From Dehalococcoidia bacterium UBA1123 (lineage in GTDB: Bacteria; Chloroflexota; Dehalococcoidia; Lucifugimonadales; UBA1123), in assembly GCA_002313895.1 (NCBI GenBank), contig DCAW01000033.1:7216-35099 (forward strand): a DNA stretch of 27,884 bases, written 5' to 3'. The position numbers and the translations under genes were made by a program. How positions within the stretch are numbered: the stretch's first letter is position 1; each line of letters begins with the position of its first letter. The notes beneath the pieces are model-generated. The model did not search any database and was not told where the DNA came from. It saw only the letters and a list, made by a program, of their open reading frames with translations. Positions 14,508 to 21,255 of the stretch are shown in pieces.

Positions 14508-15605
14508 TTAGATGGCGCCACCGACTTTCACCGGGACCATGTCCACGTGAGTCAGGCTGTCGCGCGTTATGATTTGGTATCTGGTGTCGTTGATGAACGC
14601 TAGTTCGGCGCTCTCTGTGATTCTCACCCCGATAGCGTAGGTGAATCTGTCGTCGATGTCGGCAGGGTCGTATTCGATCTCGAAGGCGATTGGAACTTGA
14701 CCCGGATTCTCGATGATCTGCTCTCCGATGGTCACGGCAGGAGCATCTGCCCGCGAGATATCCTGGAGTTTGATCTCGACCGCCGCGTTATGAGTCAGCG
14801 CGATCCGTTAACGGTAGGTAATCGTGCCGGTGACGGTCGCGACGGTGGGTGTCAGGGAGTAGCTAATCCTGGTGTAGTACAAGCCGTGAGACCCTCGAAT
14901 CCGCTGTCTGTGCCAACGATCAGCCAAATTTTGCCATCGGCATCGGATGAGACTTGAAGGGGCGCGTAGCTGTTGGTCAGCATCTTGATCTCGTGCTCGT
15001 CATCGACAACATTGGGGGGGGCTCACGCTGCCTATGACGACCATCTCCGAACCGTCACTGGCCTAATTGCCCTTGTCGACGTTTGACCTGAGTCAGCCGC
15101 TGGAGACCTGTGACTGTGTCGGTTCGACAGCGGAAGCTCCCGCTTTGACAAAAACACTCCCGCCAGGAGAACCTCCGATGCCGAATGAACCTCAGAGAAC
15201 ATCGGTCGCCAGGTCAATCTCCACGGTCATCGGATAGGTTGTCGAAGGCAAAAGTCCCTCGACCTGACGTTTCAAGTACATGAATAGATCATCACTGATT
15301 TTGTGGCCTTGGATGTAGAACCCATTGCCGCTCAGACTTTCTGGAAGTGCGCGAAAACCCGAGTCGAGCTCGTAAGTCGGTTGGTCGAAGTCTGCTGGCA
15401 GATCCGCGAAGTCGGCGGTCCAACCCTCAGCTTCGTTCTCGAATGCGAACTCGAAAGCATTATCTGTGGCAAGCTCAGGCGTCTGAGCAAACGCTGTTGA
15501 ATCGCCGCTTGCAATGGAGAGCAACACGACTGCCGCCATTATTAAGGCTATCGAGATTCGGATTCGAGGAATATAAAGTGTTTGGGACGTGGCCGCGTTA
15601 CCAAT
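14508..15605 (-). pseudogene. Secreted protein with C-terminal YbaY-type domain, heavily decayed
   Basis: One long former gene can be followed on the minus strand despite at least four stops and two frameshifts. A perfect AGGAGGAGG (15611-15619) precedes an in-frame ATT (15603-15605) where ATG is expected; the first ATG is at 15539. A signal peptide (ALIMAAVVLLSIASG, ending AFA-Q) leads to a domain with GFYIQGHKISDDLFMYLKRQ. The same frame then crosses TGA 15192-15194, TGA 15093-15095 and TAG 15063-15065. It slips at a run of eight Cs (15014-15021) and shifts back near 14883 (GTDSGFEGLT to LYYTRISYSL). It crosses TAA 14808-14810 (TITYR-stop-RIAL) and ends in a YbaY-like domain: VEIKLQDISRADAPAVTIGE, PGQVPIAFEIEYDPADI. 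All stops lie in one frame, so the reconstruction is firm. Whether it was one gene or two fused ones is less certain. Confidence 0.85.
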
Positions 15606-15674
15606 AGATGCCTCCTCCTAGTGTAGGCAAATGGCACATGGAAATTTGAATTCACTCTGCCATGATATGAACTG

Positions 15675-15745
15675 CGTAGTCGAGACTCATTTCAGGATGC
15701 GCTAAAATGGACATCCAGAAAACAATAGCCCTGACATCTCGACTT
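15675..15745. repeat. Intergenic imperfect palindrome, family B copy 1
   Basis: CGTAGTCGAGA (from 15675) is mirrored by TCTCGACT (to about 15745). The right half, GCCCTGACATCTCGACT, is almost identical to GCCCTGAAATCTCGACT in copy 2 at 26836-26911, and the preceding TGGA-CA-TCCA-AAAC segments also align. It lies directly in front of the ccmC promoter element. Confidence 0.5.
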
Positions 15746-15746
15746 G

Positions 15747-15755
15747 TGATATATT
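15747..15755 (+). promoter_or_regulatory. Extended -10 element, candidate leaderless promoter of ccmC
   Basis: TGATATATT fits TGnTATAAT with one mismatch and ends six bases before the ccmC ATG (15762). Initiation about 7 bases downstream would start the RNA at or next to the ATG. No Shine-Dalgarno is present before that ATG, which agrees with leaderless translation. No good -35 element is visible. Confidence 0.4.
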
Positions 15756-15761
15756 TCTCAT

Positions 15762-16481
15762 ATGGCTCAGACCTCCATATCTCAACCCGTTACCGGCTCC
15801 TCAGCGACGTATAGCACGAGAAGCTATCTGCGAGACGGACTGTTGATTGTCAGCGCTGCGCTGATGGCGGTCACGCTGTACATGGTCTTCATGTGGGTTC
15901 CCACCGAACAGAACCTGGGAGTGTCCCAACGTATCTTCTACTTCCACGTTCCGTTGGGGTGGATTGGCATGTTGTCCATCGTTGTGGTGGCAGTTGCCAG
16001 TTTGATGCACCTGATCACGGGCAAGGAAAAGTGGGACTCTCTAGCCTACGCAACCGCAGAGCTTGGGGTGATTTTCGCCACGCTGATTCTTGTGACCGGC
16101 GCGATATGGGCGAGGCCAGTGTGGGGGGTGTGGTGGACATGGGACGCCAAGCTGACGACGACGCTGGTTTTGTGGTTCATCTACGTAGGCTACCTGATGA
16201 TTAGAGCCTATGGCCCCAGCGGGACCCAGGGCAAGCGGTACGCCTCCGTGATTGCTCTTATCGGCGCCATCGACTCGCCCATCATTTACAAGGCCACTGA
16301 CTGGTGGCGCACAGCCCACCCGGAACGCAACGTGCCATCGGACCTGGCGTCCGAAATGCTGTTGACTCTGCTGGTCGCGGTGGTGACGTTCACTGTCCTG
16401 TACGCATACCTGCTGGTCGAACGCTATTCTCTTAGAAAGTCTGAATCTGATCTCGATGAACTTCATCAAAGAACTGCGTAG
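15762..16481 (+). CDS. ccmC: Cytochrome c biogenesis protein CcmC (heme handling)
   Basis: A 239-residue membrane protein with six hydrophobic segments. The tryptophan-rich heme-handling motif WGVWWTWDAKLT is at residues 121-132. Conserved histidines lie at H62 (YFHVP) and H186 (TAHPE), the expected axial ligands. CcmC presents heme on the outer face of the membrane for attachment to CcmE in System I cytochrome c maturation. It is the first gene of a ccmC-ccmD-ccmE run and overlaps the next gene by 26 bases. There is no Shine-Dalgarno before ATG 15762, which may be leaderless. The C-terminal tail (SESDLDELHQ) is polar and unremarkable. Length and motifs are normal. Confidence 0.95.
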   Translation: MAQTSISQPVTGSSATYSTRSYLRDGLLIVSAALMAVTLYMVFMWVPTEQNLGVSQRIFYFHVPLGWIGMLSIVVVAVASLMHLITGKEKWDSLAYATAELGVIFATLILVTGAIWARPVWGVWWTWDAKLTTTLVLWFIYVGYLMIRAYGPSGTQGKRYASVIALIGAIDSPIIYKATDWWRTAHPERNVPSDLASEMLLTLLVAVVTFTVLYAYLLVERYSLRKSESDLDELHQRTA

Positions 16482-16806
16482 GGGCCTCGGGCTTCGGGCC
16501 TCCACTGTTATCGTGCTGGTGGCGTTGGTGCTGACGGTCTCAACGCTCCTGACAACGGTTGGAGCGTTTGACGGTCAGCCGCAAACGGCTCCATCGACGA
16601 TTCCAGAGCCATCTGAACATGCCAATGACCCCGAAGCAAACCTGCCATTTCTCTTCGCGGTGTATATGATTACATGGGGAGCCTTCTTCGCCTACATCTT
16701 CTACTTATCCCGAAGACAGCGGGAGATGCAGGGCGAGATCGATGCCCTGAAACGCGCCCTGGACCAGCGAGAGCAGGCCGAGGCTCAATCGCAATCTGAA
16801 AGCTAA
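16456..16806 (+). CDS. ccmD: CcmD-like small membrane protein
   Basis: 116 residues starting inside ccmC (26-base overlap), consistent with translational coupling. A first hydrophobic segment lies at residues 15-35 and a second at 63-84 (LPFLFAVYMITWGAFFAYIF). A charged helix, likely a coiled coil, follows at 86-112 (RRQREMQGEIDALKRAL). The second segment followed by basic residues is the CcmD pattern: the protein helps release heme-loaded CcmE from the CcmABC complex. It is longer than the usual 45-70 residue CcmD because of the extra N-terminal helix and the Pro/Thr/Glu-rich loop at 41-60. Identification rests mainly on position between ccmC and ccmE. Confidence 0.75.
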   Translation: MNFIKELRRGLGLRASTVIVLVALVLTVSTLLTTVGAFDGQPQTAPSTIPEPSEHANDPEANLPFLFAVYMITWGAFFAYIFYLSRRQREMQGEIDALKRALDQREQAEAQSQSES

Positions 16807-16821
16807 AAAGGCCAGACACAC

Positions 16822-17313
16822 GTGAATTTCGACGACACCGAGACCACAGACCTCACGATTTCGCCACTACCTGACGTGTCGGACTCCGATGACGGCTCCG
16901 TGATCGCCCATCGAGGAAAGCTGCTTATCGCGCTAGTGGTGCTCGTGGGCGCGTTGGGATATTTCGCGTTCATGGCCTTCGAGGGCGCTACCGTCTACTA
17001 CTACACCGTCGGTGAGATGAACGACATCGGTCAGACTCCCGAGGGCAAGATGGTGCGGGTGTCCGGCAAGCTGGTGCCTGAAACCTTCCTTCGCGGCGAC
17101 GGCTCGACGCTGGCTGAATTCTCTCTGACCGACGGTTCCGAAAGCCTAATAGCCAACCATATCGGCGTCCTGCCAGACCTGTTCTTCAACGACCATTCGG
17201 AGATAATCCTGGAGGGTTCTTACGGCTCCGATGGCGTGTTCCAGAGCGAAAACGTCATCGTCAAGTGTCCGTCCAAGTACATCGCTCTGGACGAAGAGCA
17301 AGAGCTGGGTTAG
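16822..17313 (+). CDS. ccmE: Cytochrome c maturation heme chaperone CcmE, CXXXY type
   Basis: 163 residues from GTG 16822, with AAAAGG about 10 bases upstream. An acidic 30-residue tail precedes a membrane anchor (residues 33-53) and the beta-barrel domain. GKMVRVSGKLVPETF and EIILEGSYGSDGVFQSENV are typical OB-fold CcmE blocks. The heme-binding site is C149-P-S-K-Y153: Cys replaces the His of the usual HxxxY. This CXXXY form is known from some sulfate reducers and archaea (System I*), where heme binds through the cysteine. The protein carries heme from CcmC to the ligation machinery. No ccmA, ccmB, ccmF or ccmH is seen in this window, so they must lie elsewhere or be absent. Confidence 0.94.
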   Translation: MNFDDTETTDLTISPLPDVSDSDDGSVIAHRGKLLIALVVLVGALGYFAFMAFEGATVYYYTVGEMNDIGQTPEGKMVRVSGKLVPETFLRGDGSTLAEFSLTDGSESLIANHIGVLPDLFFNDHSEIILEGSYGSDGVFQSENVIVKCPSKYIALDEEQELG

Positions 17314-17577
17314 TCTTTAGAGGTCAGGTTTTCAGGTGGTCAGGATTCAGGCCATGACTTCTATACCCACCCCTTAGACCGTGGCGAAACTTGGCGCCGG
17401 GGTAATCGAAAACTTCCTAGAATCATACTGCCCCCCTCATAAGACGCCTTCACAGACCGTTCCTCCAGCCGCACGACCGCCCCAATCTTGGCCGTTAGCG
17501 AGAATCACCAAAACCTTTCCACTGGTTATCCATGACGCCTATCCGACTTATCCTATGTCGACGATCTGGCAGCGTTA
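17314..17577. other. Intergenic region with tandem GGTCAGG/TTCAGG repeat
   Basis: No credible gene. The ccmE stop is followed at once by two tandem units of GGTCAGG...TTCAGG (17322-17351) with a 16-base period. The rest, to the SDR promoter, has no hairpin terminator or RNA that I can recognise. Confidence 0.4.
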
Positions 17578-17606
17578 TTGACAAATGAATGCGCCATGAT
17601 TAGGTT
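17578..17606 (+). promoter_or_regulatory. Sigma-70-type promoter upstream of the SDR gene
   Basis: A perfect -35 TTGACA (17578-17583), a 17-base spacer, and TAGGTT (17601-17606), a partial -10. The predicted RNA start near 17613 leaves a leader of about 48 nt. Confidence 0.45.
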
Positions 17607-17660
17607 TAGTCCGTATTCAAAATCAACACATGACTCGTAGTGACCGAAAGAAGAAAACAT

Positions 17661-18428
17661 ATGCCATTTGAACCATTTGATCTCACTGGAAAAGTCGCCT
17701 TAATCACCGGTGGCAATAGCGGTATTGGGCTGGGTATGGCAGAGGGCCTCGCCTCCGCGGGAGCCGATGTCTGTATATGGGGAACGAACCCAGAGAAAAA
17801 CGCTGCCGCCGAAAATACACTGCTGGCCCTGGGCGGAAAAGCGGTCGCGATCCGTTGTGACGTCTCCCAAGAGGAAGAAGTGCAATCCGCATTCGCCGAG
17901 ACCGTGAAAATCTTCGGAAAGGTCGATTCCTGTTTCGCCAATGCGGGAGCAGGCGGAGGCGCGCCTTTTCAGGATTTCCCGACGGATGTTTGGAAGCGGG
18001 TGATGGGGATCAATCTTGACGGCACGTTCTTCACATTCCGAGCGGCGGCAAAGCACATGATCGACCAGGGCGAAGGCGGACGACTGATCGGCACATCCAG
18101 CACGTCAGCGATTCATGGCGCGGCGCGAAACGAAGCTTACGCCGCGAGCAAAGGCGCGATGCTCGCAATGACACGAGGACTGGCCGTTGAGCTGGCTCGT
18201 TACAAGATCACAGCAAACACGATCATCCCAGGCTGGATCGAAACCGCGATGACCGCTCCCAGAGTCGGAAACGAACTGTTCGAAGACAGGGTCATGAAGC
18301 GCGTGCCGGTCCGTCGCTGGGGTCAGCCCAAAGACTTCGCAGGAATAGCAGTTTATCTGGCAAGCTCGGCGTCCGACTATCAGACCGGCGAAGAGTTTGT
18401 GATCGACGGCGGCTACACCCGCTTCTAG
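17661..18428 (+). CDS. Short-chain dehydrogenase/reductase (SDR)
   Basis: 255 residues from ATG 17661, preceded by AAAGAAG; GTG 17640 would add seven residues without a ribosome-binding site. It is a classical SDR: the dinucleotide loop TGGNSGIG at residues 15-22, NAGAGGG, a catalytic Ser in STSAIHG, and Y160-x3-K164 in AYAASKGA. PGWIETAMT and the C-terminal DGGYTRF are typical of the 3-oxoacyl-reductase / sugar-alcohol dehydrogenase branch. The substrate cannot be read from sequence. It is monocistronic, with its own promoter, and converges on the HpcH/HpaI aldolase across a 116-base gap filled by a palindromic repeat. SDRs, sugar-acid dehydratases and aldolases in one window suggest breakdown of oxidised carbohydrates. 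Confidence 0.92.
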   Translation: MPFEPFDLTGKVALITGGNSGIGLGMAEGLASAGADVCIWGTNPEKNAAAENTLLALGGKAVAIRCDVSQEEEVQSAFAETVKIFGKVDSCFANAGAGGGAPFQDFPTDVWKRVMGINLDGTFFTFRAAAKHMIDQGEGGRLIGTSSTSAIHGAARNEAYAASKGAMLAMTRGLAVELARYKITANTIIPGWIETAMTAPRVGNELFEDRVMKRVPVRRWGQPKDFAGIAVYLASSASDYQTGEEFVIDGGYTRF

Positions 18429-18453
18429 GCGTAGCTATCGGCTTTCAGGCAAT

Positions 18454-18543
18454 GGTCAGGTCGCATCCGAAGAATCTGGTCGTGAAAGGACAACAGTCGG
18501 AACGCCTGCGGCCAGATATTTCGCTACCGCTCGGTATGGCGAC
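18454..18543. repeat. Imperfect-palindrome intergenic repeat, family A copy 2
   Basis: The left arm (18454-18482) ends CCGAAGAATCTGGTCG and the right arm (18509-18543) begins CGGCCAGATATTTCGC and ends GGTATGGCGAC. These match copy 1 (GAAGAATCTGGCCG ... CGGCCAGATGTTTCG ... GCATGGCAC). It fills the gap between convergent SDR and aldolase genes and may act as their shared 3' hairpin. Confidence 0.55.
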
Positions 18544-18544
18544 C

Positions 18545-19267
18545 TTATCGTGGACGCTCCATGAACACGGTCACGCCCATCTCGGCGTAGTGGTCTCGCA
18601 GGTCTGGAGTGTAGTTGCGGAAGTTGATCTTCGTGTCGGTGCCTTCAAGTTGTTCCAAGGCATGGCGCACGCAGTCATCCACCGTTTGAAGAGGATGGTG
18701 TGGGTGGGCCTCGATGTCGAAATTCAGGTCCGCCGGTCCCCAGGTCAGGCAGGTGACGCCCGGTTTTGCCAGGTGTCGAATGTTTGTCACGGCTCGCAGG
18801 GTTTCGATCTGCATGCACAGGATGCCGTTGGCGTTCCACCAGTCGGCATACTCTAGCCGGTCGCCGCGGCCCTCGACGCCGTAGCGGGCCGCGCCTCCCC
18901 AGCTTCGGCCTCCGACCTGCGGGTAGTAGAACCACCTCAGGGCTTCATCCACCTCGGACTCGTCCTCCACCAACGGAACTTCGATTCCAAGAGGTCCCAA
19001 ATCCAGGACGTTGCCAACCAGATACGCCTGGCGAGTGTGCTTGATGCGGAACTGCACAGGCATTCCCAACTCTTTGGCCGTCTCGCAGAACTCCACCAAC
19101 CGCTCCTCGTTGTAGGGCGAGTGCTGGGCATCGGCGTTCACAAAGTCGTATGAATCTTTGCTGAAGATGTCTTCAAGCTCGCTCTTGGTGGCGTTCAGAG
19201 GCGCGGACACGCCGATCACAGTGTCGCCCCTGACGATGCGCTCTTTCAGGGATGCCTGGTCTGCCAT
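18545..19267 (-). CDS. HpcH/HpaI-type aldolase / citrate lyase beta family protein
   Basis: 240 residues with AGGAG seven bases before ATG 19267. It is a class II (metal-dependent) pyruvate aldolase fold. NADAQHSPY carries the catalytic His, YYPQVGGRSWGG the Arg of the active site, and CMQIETLRAVTNI the metal-binding Glu. GVTCLTWGPADLNFD carries the metal-binding Asp. Family members split 2-keto-3-deoxy sugar acids or 4-hydroxy-2-oxo acids into pyruvate and an aldehyde. That would link functionally to the sugar-acid dehydratases at 8115-13670, but no direct operon link exists. It is the last gene of a minus-strand run (alcohol dehydrogenase, Nudix, aldolase), separated from the Nudix gene by repeat A copy 3. 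The sequence is slightly short but complete. Confidence 0.88.
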   Translation of the reverse strand: MADQASLKERIVRGDTVIGVSAPLNATKSELEDIFSKDSYDFVNADAQHSPYNEERLVEFCETAKELGMPVQFRIKHTRQAYLVGNVLDLGPLGIEVPLVEDESEVDEALRWFYYPQVGGRSWGGAARYGVEGRGDRLEYADWWNANGILCMQIETLRAVTNIRHLAKPGVTCLTWGPADLNFDIEAHPHHPLQTVDDCVRHALEQLEGTDTKINFRNYTPDLRDHYAEMGVTVFMERPR

Positions 19268-19301
19268 TGTGTTCTCCTAACCCGTTGATACGTCTTCCCG
19301 T

Positions 19302-19392
19302 TGTCATACTGACCGGAACGAAGTGTCCGGTCGCTGAAATTCAACCGTTGTCCCACTGGGCTAGATTCTTCGGTCGCGACCTCAGAATGGCG
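19302..19392. repeat. Imperfect-palindrome intergenic repeat, family A copy 3
   Basis: The left arm (19302-19332) starts TGTCATACTGACCGGAACGA. The right arm (19361-19392) is its imperfect inverse (AGATTCTTCGG ... CTCAGAATGGC). The spacer has CAACCGTTGTCCCA, matching copy 1. It lies between the Nudix stop and the aldolase ribosome-binding site, so it is probably inside a transcript and could separate the two messages. Confidence 0.6.
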
Positions 19393-19420
19393 AAGGGTCT
19401 GACGGCTGATTGCTGAAGGC

Positions 19421-20185
19421 TCACACCTGCCCGTTAGGCAGGAAGAACTCGAATCGCTTCGGGTCGCCATAGCCTTCGATGTCTCCGGGAGAGATGCCTG
19501 GATGATCCAGCGCCGCTTTCACGATAGACTTGTTGAAGTTGCCGATCTGAGGGTCTTCCAGAAAATCGTCAACAGGCATCCACAGGCACTCGGCAATCTC
19601 CTCGTCCTGTTTGGTGATGTCGTGGCTCAGAGGCGACAGTCGGCATACAAAGTAGATATCCGACTTCCCGTAGCGGTAGCCGTGCCAGTGACGGAAGCAC
19701 GCCAGCGCCTCGAACTTCGATTGGATGCCGGTCTCCTCCAGCACCTCTCGAACGATACCCTCTGCCAAGTGTTCTCCAGGCATTAGAGCGCCTCCGGGCA
19801 GCTTGTACCCAGGCCCCCGAGTTCCACGGAACTTGTACCGTTCCGAGACGACCAAAAGCTCTCGATTCTCACTCACAACCACTGCGCCCACTCCTATGTA
19901 GTGAGTCGCATACGGCGGGATGTAGGAGTCCTGCTCAAGTTGGTTCGTCATCATCAAGTAGGATTCATCGGCGTGGTGATAAGAGAACCCAGCCTCCACA
20001 GCAACGGGGACCAGCGCCGATTTGTCCAGCGGAACCTCCAACCAGGCGACTTTGTAGCCTTCGGCTATCCACTCGTCCACCGAGTATGCCAGTTGGCTTC
20101 GGAACCCCTGGGGGTCCTGGGGGAGTGTCAGAGGATCAACCAGGACGCCTCCGAATGGGTTTGTGTTGAAGCTCAAGATTTCCAT
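19421..20185 (-). CDS. Nudix hydrolase with N-terminal pre-Nudix domain (NUDT6-like)
   Basis: 254 residues. Residues 132-154 form a complete Nudix box, G-x5-E-x7-REVLEETGI (GALMPGEHLAEGIVREVLEE). Residues 1-90 form a GNAT-like pre-Nudix domain (WLEVPLDKSALVPVAVEAGF, FSYHHADESYLMM) of the type seen in NUDT6 and plant NUDX proteins. YKLPGGALMPGEH and GYRYGKSDIYFVCRL are also characteristic. The enzyme would cleave a nucleoside diphosphate linked to another group (such as ADP-ribose, NADH or CoA); the substrate is not predictable. Its ATG lies 7 bases after the alcohol dehydrogenase stop, so the two are co-transcribed. The ribosome-binding site is weak, suggesting coupling to the upstream gene. 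Confidence 0.93.
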   Translation of the reverse strand: MEILSFNTNPFGGVLVDPLTLPQDPQGFRSQLAYSVDEWIAEGYKVAWLEVPLDKSALVPVAVEAGFSYHHADESYLMMTNQLEQDSYIPPYATHYIGVGAVVVSENRELLVVSERYKFRGTRGPGYKLPGGALMPGEHLAEGIVREVLEETGIQSKFEALACFRHWHGYRYGKSDIYFVCRLSPLSHDITKQDEEIAECLWMPVDDFLEDPQIGNFNKSIVKAALDHPGISPGDIEGYGDPKRFEFFLPNGQV

Positions 20186-20192
20186 ATAAGTG

Positions 20193-21206
20193 TCATCCGT
20201 GTTTTACTACCATCTGTACTTGATTTGAGGGTTCGCAGAGGGCCTCAAAGGCCTCTTGAATGTTATCGAGGGGCAGGAAACTGGCCTCTGAAACCAGAGG
20301 CGCCATCGAGACTTTGCCATTCCGAATTAGGTCCAAGGCGATGCGCCAGTCCTCGGGTTGAGTGCCGAAGGATGACTGCAGGCTGACCTCGCGGGCCATC
20401 CAGTTGGGCGGCATGACGTCTGTCGGAGTCCAGACAATCGCCACCAGCACCACCTGGCCTCCGCGCTTGACAGAATCCATTGCTACGTCCAGCGTGCCTT
20501 TGGCGGCAGCGCACTCGAATATCACATCCGGGCCGATGCCGTCGGTAAGCTCGACAAGTCGTTCTTGCACGTCTTCTTTGGTGGGGTCTATGACCGCGTC
20601 GGCGCCCAGCTTTCGGGCGGCTTCGGCTCTTGCGGGCACAGGCTCAGAGACTATCACCTTTGTGGCTCCGGCGGCTCTGGCGACCTGCATACAAAGCAAG
20701 CCGATGGGGCCTGCTCCCAGCACAGCCACCGAGTCTCCCAGCTTCATCTGGGACAGTCGGACGGCGTGGACCGTGACCGCGCAAGGCTCGCACATGGCAG
20801 CCTCTTCGTCGGAGACGCCTTCGGGAAGAGGTATCGGCTGCCACTCCTCCATAACCACCTTCTCGGCATATGCGCGAACGTCGGTGCTGGCGAAACCCTG
20901 GGTGCGATAGTTGTACCTGGGGCCTCGGGACGTGCCGACTTCAGGCGGAGGCTCGCCACCGCCGCCAATTACCCGGTCGCCGACCTTCCATCGTGTTACG
21001 CCTGAGCCAACCTGGGAGATGGTCCCCGAATACTCGTGGCCCATCACAGTGCCCGGCGGAGCGACGTCATAGAGGAAGGCGTGAACGTCGGTGCCACAGA
21101 TGGCGCAAAAGATCACGTCCACCACCACCTGCCCTGGCCCTGGAGTCGGGTCTGGCCGGTCTTCGATGTCAAACTTTTGGGAGCCCTGATAAACGGCGGC
21201 GCGCAT
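20193..21206 (-). CDS. Zinc-dependent medium-chain alcohol/polyol dehydrogenase lacking the structural-zinc lobe
   Basis: 337 residues with AAGGAGAA before ATG 21206. Catalytic zinc ligands are C37 (CAICGTD), H57-E58 (GHEYSG) and E140 in MCEPCAVTVHA. The NAD(P)-binding loop GAGPIG is at residues 164-169. The lobe that normally carries four cysteines for structural zinc (about residues 82-105) is replaced by a Gly/Pro-rich stretch, GGGGEPPPEVGTSRGPRYNY, with no cysteine. The family includes threonine 3-dehydrogenase, sorbitol dehydrogenase and related polyol enzymes; I cannot choose among them. It starts 49 bases after uvrA in the same direction and leads the Nudix gene by 7 bases. The grouping suggests metabolism of a sugar, polyol or nucleotide-linked compound. 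Confidence 0.9.
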   Translation of the reverse strand: MRAAVYQGSQKFDIEDRPDPTPGPGQVVVDVIFCAICGTDVHAFLYDVAPPGTVMGHEYSGTISQVGSGVTRWKVGDRVIGGGGEPPPEVGTSRGPRYNYRTQGFASTDVRAYAEKVVMEEWQPIPLPEGVSDEEAAMCEPCAVTVHAVRLSQMKLGDSVAVLGAGPIGLLCMQVARAAGATKVIVSEPVPARAEAARKLGADAVIDPTKEDVQERLVELTDGIGPDVIFECAAAKGTLDVAMDSVKRGGQVVLVAIVWTPTDVMPPNWMAREVSLQSSFGTQPEDWRIALDLIRNGKVSMAPLVSEASFLPLDNIQEAFEALCEPSNQVQMVVKHG

Positions 21207-21255
21207 GAGAACATTCTCCTTATTTAGTTGAATTGGCCAAGTTAGACAAGATTTT

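Noticed and set aside
17381..17581. 66-codon plus-strand frame after ccmE
   Set aside because: It lacks a ribosome-binding site and overlaps the -35 element of the SDR promoter; it looks like chance.
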